Below, in pieces: positions 43,474 through 51,428 of a stretch of 64,000 bases of DNA (the stretch's first letter is position 1; each line of letters opens with the position of its first letter). Location: NCBI RefSeq assembly GCF_000016185.1, contig NC_011420.2, positions 2,767,001 to 2,831,000 on the forward strand, read 5' to 3'. The notes under the pieces were generated by a model that was not told the DNA's origin, ran no database searches, and saw only the letters and a program-made list of their open reading frames with translations. Source of the stretch: Rhodospirillum centenum SW. Lineage in GTDB: Bacteria > Pseudomonadota > Alphaproteobacteria > Azospirillales > Azospirillaceae. The translations under genes were made by a program, and so were the position numbers.

Positions 43474-43823
43474 GAAACCTCCAGGTTCTGGTTGCCGCAT
43501 ACCACGCTCCAGGCGCCCGACATCCCGGGTGTGCGTCCGGATCGTGAGCCCATCGTCGGCTTGTTAATGGGCAAATGAATATGACTCCGGACAAATCCTC
43601 CCGATCCCACCGCAGACGAATAAATCAGGTATAGCTGCAAGCGGATCACCATTTCATGAGCACAAGCAATTCACACAGACACACAAGTGCATACAGCACA
43701 AGACTTTACTGCGATAGGCGACCATAGTGACCCGAAATCCAAATCTCTATACTCGGCATCAGGTATTTATTTCGACTGGCACCCTGTTATCCCGTATGGG
43801 GCAGGCTCTGGTCGTTGTACGCC
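43474..43823. other. Intergenic region upstream of peptides C-B-A
   Basis: 350 bp, clearly more A/T-rich than the genome. It should hold the promoter for the C-B-A-exporter run. No gene supported. Short open frames on both strands lack ribosome-binding sites and leader motifs. The 92-bp element seen elsewhere in the cluster is not present here. Confidence 0.4.
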
Positions 43824-44537
43824 CTATCCCTCGTCGCACCACAAGCCGGTCGTCCTCAGAAAGCGCTCAATTGTCTTCAGATAATATATCGGCAGCAAGC
43901 AGCTTATCAGTATGATCGCCTGTGCTGTGCTTGTATTCTCAAGATTTCCGCTGAGCCAGAGCGTTATGAATATTCCTGACGCGGAGTGAATGACGAGAAG
44001 CAGGGGGAGCAGGGTTCCCCCCAACAGAGTCAGACCCGGAACACTCTCCCGTCCACGCCCGTCATAGACACAGCTCCCGCCGCCGAGAATGGGAAAGAGC
44101 CTGTGTGTCGGGGATTGCGTGCGAGCGACAGCGAGCGAGTGCAGGTAGATCATCGGGGTAAAAACCCCCGAAAAAAAGCAGATGCCGATCACATATTCCT
44201 TCATGGGGTCATAGAGTAAGCTCAACAGAAACAGGGCAATGCATGAAAAATGGAATACGTATGTAATTTTTAATTTGAAGTTCCCCCCAAGGGCGTTGGC
44301 AAGCCATAAAAAAACAGCAAAAGCGTGATTTTGACGCCCGTATTCCCGATTAACTTCTGACATGTATTTTTTAAAACTCAAGAATGGAACCAGACTTCCC
44401 CCGATCAGCATCCCTCCGATGATGGACGTCGATGGATTGGCCGAGTTCAATGTGGCAAGCAGAATTGCCAGGCCGAGCAGGGCCGGTGACAAGGCGATCA
44501 ATACCGCGATTTCCTGCGAGATAAATACTCTATTCAT
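43824..44537 (-). CDS. Polytopic membrane protein of the bacteriocin cluster
   Basis: 237 residues, about six helices (for example AVLIALSPALLGLAILLATL, FSCIALFLLSLLY and LLPLLLVIHSASGIFITLWL), unrecognised. It is A/T-rich, like the precursor genes and unlike the genome. The start ATG is at 44535-44537. A small Cys-rich ORF ends 15 bp upstream. It could be an immunity or accessory transport protein. Nothing in its sequence identifies it as an enzyme. It is 350 bp from the C-B-A run. Confidence 0.7.
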   Translation of the reverse strand: MNRVFISQEIAVLIALSPALLGLAILLATLNSANPSTSIIGGMLIGGSLVPFLSFKKYMSEVNREYGRQNHAFAVFLWLANALGGNFKLKITYVFHFSCIALFLLSLLYDPMKEYVIGICFFSGVFTPMIYLHSLAVARTQSPTHRLFPILGGGSCVYDGRGRESVPGLTLLGGTLLPLLLVIHSASGIFITLWLSGNLENTSTAQAIILISCLLPIYYLKTIERFLRTTGLWCDEG

Positions 44538-44552
44538 ATTTAGCTCACTATC

Positions 44553-44738
44553 TTAGAGCCATCGGAGAGTCTGAACGCGTCCCTCCCGATGGGCTTTAAT
44601 GATGGTGGGCTCGGAACCGGCCCCGACAAACACTCCTGCACACGATGGCTCATCGACCTCGCAGCCTATATTGCCCCCACAGATCCGGCACCTTTCCCTG
44701 AGCGACATAAACCTTGAGGCTTTTATCGCAGCGAACAT
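44553..44738 (-). CDS. Small four-cysteine peptide
   Basis: 61 residues (or 51 from an internal ATG at 44708, MSLRERCRICGG). Four Cys in a C-x2-C-x5-C-x6-C pattern suggest disulfides or a metal site. It ends HREGRVQTLRWL. There is no leader of the ELDDLD-GG type, although GG occurs inside. It overlaps the end of the first 92-bp element and lies 15 bp before the membrane-protein gene. It may be a cluster peptide or an accidental frame. Confidence 0.35.
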   Translation of the reverse strand: MFAAIKASRFMSLRERCRICGGNIGCEVDEPSCAGVFVGAGSEPTIIKAHREGRVQTLRWL

Positions 44739-44825
44739 CAACCTTACGGAATTTCGGATCGATCGCAATACCCAATATGGGTGGCATCAACGCAGGTTCT
44801 GGACGATTTTAATTGCATCCAGCCG
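44734..44825 (-). repeat. 92-bp cluster element, copy 1
   Basis: Ungapped match to 49116-49207 (76 of 92 bases identical by my count). Conserved blocks are AACATCAACCTTACG, GATCGCAATACC, GGGTGG and CGATTTTAAT. Copy 1 includes an inverted repeat ACCCA-TAT-TGGGT (minus: ACCCATATTGGGT). It lies upstream of the 4-Cys peptide and membrane-protein genes. Probable shared promoter/operator. Confidence 0.7.
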
Positions 44826-44862
44826 GGGGAGGGCGGGCAAGGACCCGGTCATACCGCCGCGC

Positions 44863-45929
44863 CTAAGCATTGACACATGGGAGCCACGGATAGCTTGTGA
44901 GGGAGCGTAGACGTTCTGGTGTGGCGGTGAGGGCGTTCCAGGCGTCGCAGCAGGCTTGGACGACGGCGTCGTAGTCGTCCAGGATCTGGTGGGACAGAAA
45001 GCGCTCGCGCAGGTACAGCCAGACGCGCTCAACTGGGTTGAGTTCGGGGCTGTAGGGCGGGAGCGGGACCAGCGTGATGTTGTCCGGGACGACCAGCGCC
45101 CGCGCTCCGTGCCAGCCGGCCTGATCGAGCACGAGCACCGCCTGGACGTCCGGTTCCAGGCTCCGGGAGAAGCCGTCCAGGAACAGGCTCATGGCGGTGG
45201 TGGAGACGGTCGGCATCACCAGCGCGAAGTCGGCGCCGCTGGCCGGGCAGACGGCGGCGTAGAGCCAGGCCGAGGTGAAGCGCTTGTCGCACAGCCCAAG
45301 CGGACGCTGCCCGCGCTCCCACCAGCGATGCGCGGTGCGGCCCTTCTGGCCGATGCGGGCCTCATCCTGGAACCAGAGCTGGAGGCGGCGCTCCGGATGC
45401 GCGGCACCTGCGGCCTTCAGGGCTTCGCGCAGCCCCTTTTTTGGAAGGCGGCCTGGGCCTTGGCGTCGGACTGCGGATGGCGGGGCCGCGTCTTCTGCTT
45501 CGACAGGTTGAGCCGGCGCACGATGCGCGACAGGCTGGCCGGATGCAGCGTCTTGGCGAAGCGTTCGGCGATCACCTCGCACAGGATCGGCAGGGTCCAT
45601 TCCACGCAGCCATGCCGCTTGGGATCGGGGCCAGCGAGGATGATGGCCTTGAGCGTCGCCTGCTCGCCTTCGCTCAGCCACTCCGGCCGGCCGGGCAGCG
45701 GGCGGTCGTAGAGCCCGGCTACGCCTTCCGCGTTGTAGCGCACAACCGCGTCGCGCAGGGCCTGGCGGTCCATGCCGGCCAGCCGCGCCGCTTCCGCCCG
45801 GCTCACCCCATCGAGCGCATGGGCGATGGCGAACATCCGCGCCGCCACCCGCCCTTTGCTCTCCCGCCGCGCCAGGGCACGCAATTCGCTGGCGCTCAGG
45901 TCTTCCCGGATCGGCAACGCCGCTGGCAT
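44863..45929 (-). CDS. IS630-family transposase, two overlapping frames (programmed frameshift)
   Basis: The first frame (45417-45929) starts MPAALPIREDLSASELRALA and carries the HTH region (RAEAARLAGMDRQALRDAVV). The second frame, running to 44863, carries the DDE domain: LWFQDEARIG, AVLVLDQAGWH and SPELNPVERVWLYLRERFL, so all three acidic residues are intact. The frames join at a run of six A (minus strand, 45437-45442), the usual slippery site in this family. The element could be active. A sequencing error at the homopolymer is the alternative. Confidence 0.85.
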
Positions 45930-45937
45930 TCGCTCCT
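44863..45937 (-). mobile_element. IS630-family insertion sequence
   Basis: Defined by its two-frame transposase; the terminal inverted repeats could not be fixed by eye, so the ends are approximate. The right end is bounded by a 16-bp palindrome (CCCCATCGCGATGGGG, 45938-45953). Its G/C content matches the host rather than the A/T-rich cluster, so it inserted from a genome-typical source. It separates the two halves of the bacteriocin cluster. Confidence 0.8.
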
Positions 45938-45989
45938 CCCCATCGCGATGGGGAATCGAATCACGGATTGCCGGCCTTGGGAATCCCTC

Positions 45990-46437
45990 TCAGTGAGTCA
46001 GCGGCTCCGCTCGCCGGAACCGCTCAAGCCGAAGGACGGGCGGCCTCGGCTGGACAACCAGACGGCTTTGACCGGCATCCTGTTCGTGTTGCGCTCCGGC
46101 ATTCCCTTGGACCTGCCGTCGGTGGAGATGGGGTGCGGTTCGGGCATGACCTGTCGGCGCCGGCTGCACGAATGGGCATCAAGGGGCTACGACTTCGCCC
46201 ACTGCCGGCAAGCGCTGTGCCGGCGGGGGATCGTGCGGCGCATCGCCAGCGCGGTATCGAGAACAGCGAGCGCCTGGGACGGCACCGATGGGTGGTCGAG
46301 CGTACGCTTGCCTGGCTCGCCCGCTTTCGCCGCATCGCCGTCCGCTCCGAGCGACGCGCCGACATCTTCACCGCCTTCCACCATATCGCCGCCGGCCTTA
46401 TCTGCTGGCGTTTCGTCCAGAAATGGTTCTGGTAGGC
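45990..46437 (+). pseudogene. IS5-family transposase remnant
   Basis: The N-terminal part (GRPRLDNQTALTGILFVLRS, then MGCGSGMTCRRRLHEW) and C-terminal part (GIENSERLGRHRWVVERTLA, then FRRIAVRSERRADIFTAFHH) of an IS5/IS427-type transposase lie in different frames. The catalytic centre is missing, so it is an internal deletion plus frameshift. It is directly next to the IS630 element and cannot transpose itself. Confidence 0.8.
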
Positions 46438-46461
46438 GCTCTTAGTCGATCGCCTGCGATA

Positions 46462-46647
46462 TCACGGGTGTCTATTCCTAAACAGCCAGAACAAGCACAG
46501 TATAAAAACAAATATGCTCCCCATTCCGGCAATCAGGGAAAGCGTGTCTTCGTGCTCAAAAAAACGACGCAGATGAACGTATCCAAAAAAAGGTTGTGCA
46601 ATAGTCATTGAAATGATGAGCAAATCCATTCCTGTTTTATTTCGCAT
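46462..46647 (-). CDS. Small two-helix membrane protein (candidate immunity for peptide D)
   Basis: 61 residues starting MRNKTGMDLLIISMTIAQPF after CCGGAGACAAAAT, a good ribosome-binding site. Two membrane segments flank a charged loop (HLRRFFEHEDTLS) and the end is FWLFRNRHP. It lies 65 bp after the stop of peptide D on the same strand. Bacteriocin immunity genes are typically small membrane proteins just behind their precursor. The assignment is by position. Confidence 0.65.
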   Translation of the reverse strand: MRNKTGMDLLIISMTIAQPFFGYVHLRRFFEHEDTLSLIAGMGSIFVFILCLFWLFRNRHP

Positions 46648-46712
46648 ATTTTGTCTCCGGTTGTAATTTATTGAAAATTCTTGGCATGTTTTTGCATGCC
46701 CAGAACTTCTCA

Positions 46713-46913
46713 CTATCGGGTATAACACGACACAAATGTGCCGTAGGCAGTAAAACCAAAAGATATCCATCCGACGGGACCACTCACTCCTGCGACAAGG
46801 GCCAAGCTCATCATGCCAAAACCGCCCATACAAGCCCCAGCATCCCACATATCTCCACCCGCGCCATGGTCGAGATCATTCAGATCAATCATAAAGGGCT
46901 TACTCTTATTCAC
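46713..46913 (-). CDS. Double-glycine leader peptide D (bacteriocin precursor)
   Basis: 66 residues from a GTG; an ATG seven codons in (MIDLNDLDHGAGG) is the alternative. There is no strong ribosome-binding site for either. The leader ends DLNDLDHGAGG at residue 20. The predicted 46-residue core starts DMWDAGACMGGFGMMSLALV, is Gly-rich and amphipathic, and ends FVSCYTR. Its two Cys (core positions 8 and 43) could form one long-range disulfide, as in some class II microcins. A small membrane protein gene follows. Confidence 0.75.
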   Translation of the reverse strand: MNKSKPFMIDLNDLDHGAGGDMWDAGACMGGFGMMSLALVAGVSGPVGWISFGFTAYGTFVSCYTR

Positions 46914-46991
46914 TTCGCAGTCAAGAACCGTCCCCGCATGATCAAGGATCAGTAAGTTTACTGTTGGGCGCTTGACATCAATGGTAACACA

Positions 46992-47327
46992 TCACGATGA
47001 AACAACCATATTCTTAAAAACAAACACAATCAAGCCAGAAACTATAAATATGCCGGCATCTTCGATCGTATATTCATTTTTCTCAATTAACTTGTTTTTG
47101 GGACCAAGCCTATTAATGTTCTCGCGCCAGCCGTCGGGAAACACAATCAAAGAAAATGGCAGGAGAGAGAATATTATGATAAATGCGGAAAAATAGACGC
47201 CAGGACCCAAAGGTTCTGAAGCGAAAAATCTGCCGCTGATGTACACCATAAAGCATACAGGAAACGACACCGCCAGCGAATGGGTTGTTATCTTCCAAAC
47301 TTTCTCATAAAAATGTTCTTTATTCAT
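46992..47327 (-). CDS. Small three-helix membrane protein (candidate immunity for peptide E)
   Basis: 111 residues starting MNKEHFYEKVWKITTHSLAV, with helices at about 15-32, 43-63 and 90-107 (IFIVSGLIVFVFKNM). It is A/T-rich and unrecognised. It begins 60 bp after peptide E's stop and ends 78 bp before peptide D, so it sits between two precursors as immunity genes do. The function is inferred from position only. Confidence 0.65.
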   Translation of the reverse strand: MNKEHFYEKVWKITTHSLAVSFPVCFMVYISGRFFASEPLGPGVYFSAFIIIFSLLPFSLIVFPDGWRENINRLGPKNKLIEKNEYTIEDAGIFIVSGLIVFVFKNMVVSS

Positions 47328-47387
47328 TTTTCCGCACTCAAAAAAGCAGGCACCATTGCACCATGAGGCACAATGGCACCTCAGTTA

Positions 47388-47642
47388 TCATGAATCCATC
47401 AAGAACATTGCGACCTCATAAAGACCCCACCCGACGCCGACGGCAGCACCGACAGCACCACCGAAGGCAGCACCCACGACCGCGCGTCCGGCTGCACGGC
47501 CCGCAGCCTTGGCGAACTCTCGCTTGAACAGAGACCAGTTATCAGATCCGCCATGGACACCGCACATGTCATCCAGTGTTAGCTCGATTATTTCCATGTT
47601 CGGCATGAAAGATGAACCATGGCAAGAAACCATTGTAGTCAT
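47388..47642 (-). CDS. Double-glycine leader peptide E (bacteriocin precursor)
   Basis: 84 residues from the ATG at 47640-47642, 8 bp behind GGGGAG; an ATG two codons earlier is too close to it. The leader ends MEIIELTLDDMCGVHGG at residue 32. The predicted 52-residue core starts SDNWSLFKREFAKAAGRAAG (basic helix), then a Gly/Ala-rich stretch (AVVGAAFGGAVGAAVGVGWG) with several GxxxG, ending FLMDS. This pattern resembles colicin-V-like class II microcins. Confidence 0.82.
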   Translation of the reverse strand: MTTMVSCHGSSFMPNMEIIELTLDDMCGVHGGSDNWSLFKREFAKAAGRAAGRAVVGAAFGGAVGAAVGVGWGLYEVAMFLMDS

Positions 47643-47706
47643 GTTCATTCTCCCCAGCTAAATAAATACGATAAGCGGATTGGGTCTACACCCCGATCCA
47701 CTATGT

Positions 47707-47731
47707 CCCCACCAGCCCTGCGCTGGTGGGG
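47707..47731. terminator. Stem-loop between fusion-protein gene and peptide E
   Basis: Perfect 10-bp stem CCCCACCAGC / GCTGGTGGGG with a 5-base loop, no T-tract. It lies 70 bp after the fusion-protein stop and before peptide E. It may lower read-through or protect the mRNA end so that precursor and transporter levels differ. Confidence 0.55.
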
Positions 47732-47800
47732 GCTCCTTCTCCAGAGGCGGGCAAAAGGAACACACGAATCCATCCGCCTGCAAAGCCCCCGGCCCGGTCC

Positions 47801-49039
47801 TCACATCCGCCCCCGCGCACTCATCAGGGGCTCCAGCAGCCATTCCAGCAGGCTCCGCTCCTCCAGGACGATATCGGCCGTCACCGTCATGTCCGCTTGC
47901 AGGGGGACCTGCCTGCCGAAGGCATCCACCGTCGCCCGGTCCAGGGTCACGGCCACGCGGTAGACGGGCTCCTGGGCCCGCACCGGGCCGATGATCTCGT
48001 CCGGGGCCAGCACGGTTTCCGAGACGTCCGCCACCACCCCGCCATAGGCACCGAAGCGCTGGAACGGGAAGGCGTCGTACATCAGCCGCACCCGCTGGCC
48101 CGTATCCACGAAGCCGATGGCGCGGGAGGGAACGAACAGCTCCGCCTGCAACGCCGCCGCCTCGGGCACCAGGGTCAGCACGGGTTTCTGCGGGTCCACC
48201 CGCTGACCGGGCGCCGCCTGGAGTGCCGTCACCCGGCCCGCCGCCGGTGCGCGGATCACCTGCGCGCCCTGGGCCGCCACCTCCGCCTCGCGCTGGCGCA
48301 GATCGGCCAGCGAGGAGCGCAGACGGGCCAGACGGTCGGCCGTTTCGGCGGGAAGCTGGGCGCGCTGGACCCGGGTCTGCGCGATCTCCGCCTTCGTGGC
48401 CGTGATCTGCTGGTCGAGGACGGCGAGGTTCTGGCGCTGGCTGAGCCACGCCTCCTCCCGCGCCCGGTACTCGGCCTCCGAGACGTAGCCCTTGGCCCTC
48501 AGGTCGGACAGCGCCTTCAGGCGCTCTCCCGTCACCGCCGCGCGCTCGACCTGCAACCGGCGCTGTTCGGAAAGCGCCACCAGTTCCGCCTCCAGACCGG
48601 TGATCCGCGCGGCGACACGCTCGACCTCCGAGGCGCTGCGCGCTTCCTCCGCGGCGATCTGCTCGGCGAGGAACTCGGCCTGCTGTGCCAGCGACCGGCG
48701 CAGCGCGGCGTCCAGCGTGCTCCCGTCCTCAAGGGCATGCCGCGTGTCCAGGACGAACAGGGCGTCACCGGCGGCGACCCGGTCGCCGTTGGCGACCATG
48801 ACCGATGCGAGCGTCCCGGCGCGCACGGGCACCACCCGCAGCGCCCCGGAGGCCGGAGCGAGAAAGCCCGTGACCGTCTCCTTACGCGCATAACCGGCCG
48901 TCGCGGCGAAGGCGAGGGCAAGGCCGACCGACCCCGCCAGGAACGCCGTCAGAACCGGCCAGGCGACAGGCGTCAACCCCAGCGGCAGGCTGGTGCGCTG
49001 ACCCGCGAGGGCGGGAATCTGACGGAACTCTATCGCCAC
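47801..49039 (-). CDS. HlyD/CvaA-type membrane-fusion protein
   Basis: 412 residues from a GTG behind GATGAGGGCATC. A short cytoplasmic tail leads to one helix (PVLTAFLAGSVGLALAFAAT), then the periplasmic part: lipoyl half (VVPVRAGTLASVMVANGDRV), a long coiled coil (residues about 110-255), second lipoyl half (APAAGRVTALQAAPGQRVDP) and a beta-barrel (FVPSRAIGFVDTGQRVRLMY). It matches the adaptor that links a C39-type exporter to TolC in microcin V export. Start of the cluster's left-reading run. Confidence 0.93.
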   Translation of the reverse strand: MAIEFRQIPALAGQRTSLPLGLTPVAWPVLTAFLAGSVGLALAFAATAGYARKETVTGFLAPASGALRVVPVRAGTLASVMVANGDRVAAGDALFVLDTRHALEDGSTLDAALRRSLAQQAEFLAEQIAAEEARSASEVERVAARITGLEAELVALSEQRRLQVERAAVTGERLKALSDLRAKGYVSEAEYRAREEAWLSQRQNLAVLDQQITATKAEIAQTRVQRAQLPAETADRLARLRSSLADLRQREAEVAAQGAQVIRAPAAGRVTALQAAPGQRVDPQKPVLTLVPEAAALQAELFVPSRAIGFVDTGQRVRLMYDAFPFQRFGAYGGVVADVSETVLAPDEIIGPVRAQEPVYRVAVTLDRATVDAFGRQVPLQADMTVTADIVLEERSLLEWLLEPLMSARGRM

Positions 49040-49469
49040 GATGCCCTCATCGACCTTGCCGATCCCTGCTCGATGCCTGACACACGACAGAACCCTTGAG
49101 GGTCATGTCTCCTGCAACATCAACCTTACGAAATTGCGGATTGATCGCAATACCTAATAAGGGTGGTATTGACGCCGGCTCGGAGCGATTTTAATGGCAT
49201 GCAACCGTGAGGCGGACCGGACCGGGGCATCCGCAGCAGCCTGGGGTGGAAACACGAGGGAACGGCAGCGGCGGGCGGGCAGCGGCAGGCGCGCAGCGAT
49301 GGAATGGCTGCGGACCAGCACCGGGGAGAGGCGTCTTCAGGGAGAGGGGGAACGGCGCAAGCGTCGTCAGGCAGCCGTATCGCAACCGCAGCAAGGGCAG
49401 CCGGGGGGCGCTGATCGGGAGGGCTATGAGGGCCGTGCGGCCCGGCGCAAGGGCAGGATCGTGAGGAAG
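49040..49469. other. Region between fusion-protein gene and tRNA-Asp
   Basis: About 430 bp. It contains copy 2 of the 92-bp element and otherwise Arg/Gly-rich accidental frames with no family match. The fusion-protein promoter should be here. No integrase gene and no copy of the tRNA 3' end were seen. Confidence 0.4.
49116..49207 (-). repeat. 92-bp cluster element, copy 2
   Basis: Ungapped partner of 44734-44825. It starts 77 bp upstream of the fusion-protein GTG on the same strand. The conserved dyad is here ACCCT-TAT-TAGGT, weaker than in copy 1. GGAGAC follows on the minus strand just downstream. Its position upstream of both transcription runs supports a shared control element. Confidence 0.7.
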
Positions 49470-49546
<77 letters not shown>

Positions 49547-49574
49547 GTACTACACTTCGTCCGACAGGAAAGAC

Positions 49575-49651
49575 TGGCGCGCCCGGGAAGATTCGAACTC
49601 CCAACCCTCAGATCCGTAGTCTGATGCTCTATCCAGTTGAGCTACGGGCGC
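49575..49651 (-). tRNA. tRNA-Arg (ACG)
   Basis: 77 nt including CCA. Acceptor GCGCCCG, anticodon stem TCAGA/TCTGA with loop CTACGGA (anticodon ACG, whose A34 is normally edited to inosine), T-arm with GTTCGAATC. First tRNA of the pair. Confidence 0.96.
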
Positions 49652-49709
49652 GCGGTCTTCGCAGTCTTTCGTCCCGGCCGCCGGAAGGTACCGGCCGCCG
49701 AGGCCGCTG

Positions 49710-49738
49710 CTTCTAGCGGATCGATCCGGACCCTGCAA
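49710..49738 (-). promoter_or_regulatory. Sigma-70 promoter for the tRNA pair
   Basis: On the minus strand CTTGCAG, 17-bp spacer, TAGAAG. -35 and -10 boxes with optimal spacing, 59 bp before tRNA-Arg. No other credible promoter lies in this gap. Confidence 0.55.
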
Positions 49739-49864
49739 GCGCTTTTTTTCACCCCCGTCATTTCCGGGAGCTGGCCCGCCCGTCGCGGCCCGCGTTGAAC
49801 CGGCCCCGCCGGTTGGGCTATCACTCCCGCCATCGTCCCCCGTCGCCCCCGTTCCGGTGCCCCG

Positions 49865-50350
49865 ATGTCCGACCAGATCGCCGATCCCGCCAAGAACTTC
49901 CCCGTCACCTGGGAGGAGCTGCACCGCAACGCCAAGGCCCTGTCCTGGCGGCTGAGCGATCGCGGCCCCTGGAACGGCATCGTCGCCATCACCCGCGGCG
50001 GGCTGGTGCCCGCGGCCATCGTGGCGCGGGAGCTGAACATCCGCATCGTCGAGACCGTCTCGGTGAAGTCCTACGAGCACCAGTCGCAGGGCGAGGTGCG
50101 GGTGCTGAAGTCGCCCGACGCCGTGCCGGACGAGGGGGCGGGCTGGCTGCTGATCGACGATCTGGTGGATACCGGCAAGACCGCCACCGTGGTGCGCAAG
50201 CTGCTGCCCAAGGCGCATTTCGCCACCATCTACGCCAAGCCCGCCGGCCGGCCGCTGGTGGACACCTTCATCACCGAGGTCAGCCAGGACACCTGGATCC
50301 ACTTCCCCTGGGACCTGAACCCCGTCAGCTTCATGCAGATCCCGCGCTGA
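49865..50350 (+). CDS. gpt: Xanthine phosphoribosyltransferase (Gpt type)
   Basis: 161 residues, standard length. The PRPP-binding loop is [17 protein letters not shown] and the substrate region [20 protein letters not shown]. It ends [19 protein letters not shown], which is characteristic of Gpt. It salvages xanthine and guanine to nucleotides. Its last 20 bases overlap the end of the convergent peptidase gene. Confidence 0.95.
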   Translation: MSDQIADPAKNFPVTWEELHRNAKALSWRLSDRGPWNGIVAITRGGLVPAAIVARELNIRIVETVSVKSYEHQSQGEVRVLKSPDAVPDEGAGWLLIDDLVDTGKTATVVRKLLPKAHFATIYAKPAGRPLVDTFITEVSQDTWIHFPWDLNPVSFMQIPR

Positions 50351-51428
50351 GGCCGCCCCGCAGCGCCGGCCAGGGCGCCAGCGGTTCCGCCGCCCAGACG
50401 CCGCGCAGCACGGCCCGCGCCATGGTGTCGGCGGCCAGCGCGCCCAGCGCATAGAGCGCCGCCGCCCGCGGCTCCGGCAGCGGGCGGTCCCCGGCGGACA
50501 GCGCGAACACCGTGTCGCCGTCGAAGGGCGTGTGCGCCGGCCGGATGGCGCGGGCATAGCCGTCCTGCGCCATGATCGCCAGCCGCAGCGCCTCCCCGCG
50601 GGTCAGGGCGGCATCGGTGGCGACCACCCCGATCACCGTGTTGGCGCCGGCGGAGGCGGGCATTCCCGGAAACGGCCAGAGGTCCGCCGCCAGCCCGGCG
50701 GCATCCGGCGGGACCACGGGCGGCGGGGCCACGGGCGGCGGGGTCGCGGACGGCGGCACCCCGTCCTCCGGCAGCAGCAGCGGCCCGGCCCAGAGCCCCC
50801 CGCCGGGCATCGTCACCGCGCCCGCGGGGTTCACCGCGACCAGCGCGCCGACGGTGATCCCGGTCCCTTCCAGCAGGGCCGAGGCGCTGCCCAGCCCGCC
50901 CTTGATCCGCCCGGCCTTCGCCCCCAGCCCGGCCCCCGCATTGCCCAGGGCAAAGTCCGGCCCCGCGGCGGCACAGGCGGCCATGCCCAGATCGCGGTAG
51001 GGCGGCGGCACGGACCCGTCCAGCCAGGGCCTGTCGCCCTCCGTCGCCAGATCGAACAGGATGGCCGCCGGCACGATCGGCACCCGCGCCGGCCCGGCGG
51101 GATAGCCGCGGCCCTGCCGCAGCAGCGCCTGCATGACACCCGACGCCGCGTCCAGCCCGAAGGCCGAGCCGCCGGACAGCACCAGCGCGTCCACCCGCTC
51201 CACCAGGTTGGCGGGGTGCATCAGGTCCGTCTCGCGCGTGCCGGGGGCGCCGCCGCGCACATCCACCGCGGCCACGGCGGGGCGGTCGCAGAGCAGCACG
51301 GTGGTGCCGCTGCGCCCCGCCCGGTCCTCGGCATTGCCGACGGCAAGACCCGCCACGTCGGTGATCAGGTTGCGCGGGCCGGGGCGGAGGCGCCGGCGGT
51401 CCGCGGCGTCGGCAGTCGCCCCCGTCAT
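50331..51428 (-). CDS. P1-family (S58/DmpA-like) peptidase
   Basis: 365 residues. N-terminal nucleophile fold: [52 protein letters not shown], and the second half [20 protein letters not shown] with the auto-cleavage type threonine region. Family members split N-terminal residues from peptides and amides after self-processing. A Pro-rich insert ([15 protein letters not shown]) is unusual. It overlaps the upstream gene's stop by four bases (ATGA), so the two are co-translated. Confidence 0.88.
   Translation of the reverse strand: MTGATADAADRRRLRPGPRNLITDVAGLAVGNAEDRAGRSGTTVLLCDRPAVAAVDVRGGAPGTRETDLMHPANLVERVDALVLSGGSAFGLDAASGVMQALLRQGRGYPAGPARVPIVPAAILFDLATEGDRPWLDGSVPPPYRDLGMAACAAAGPDFALGNAGAGLGAKAGRIKGGLGSASALLEGTGITVGALVAVNPAGAVTMPGGGLWAGPLLLPEDGVPPSATPPPVAPPPVVPPDAAGLAADLWPFPGMPASAGANTVIGVVATDAALTRGEALRLAIMAQDGYARAIRPAHTPFDGDTVFALSAGDRPLPEPRAAALYALGALAADTMARAVLRGVWAAEPLAPWPALRGGLSAGSA

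Noticed and set aside
43458-43652. 64-residue minus-strand frame before peptide C as a further precursor
   Set aside because: It has no ELxxLD-GG leader and no ribosome-binding site, and it overlaps peptide C in another frame.
49730-49750. T7 run after the gpt-side gap as a terminator on the plus strand
   Set aside because: No hairpin precedes it and no plus-strand gene ends there. On the minus strand the same segment fits the tRNA promoter.
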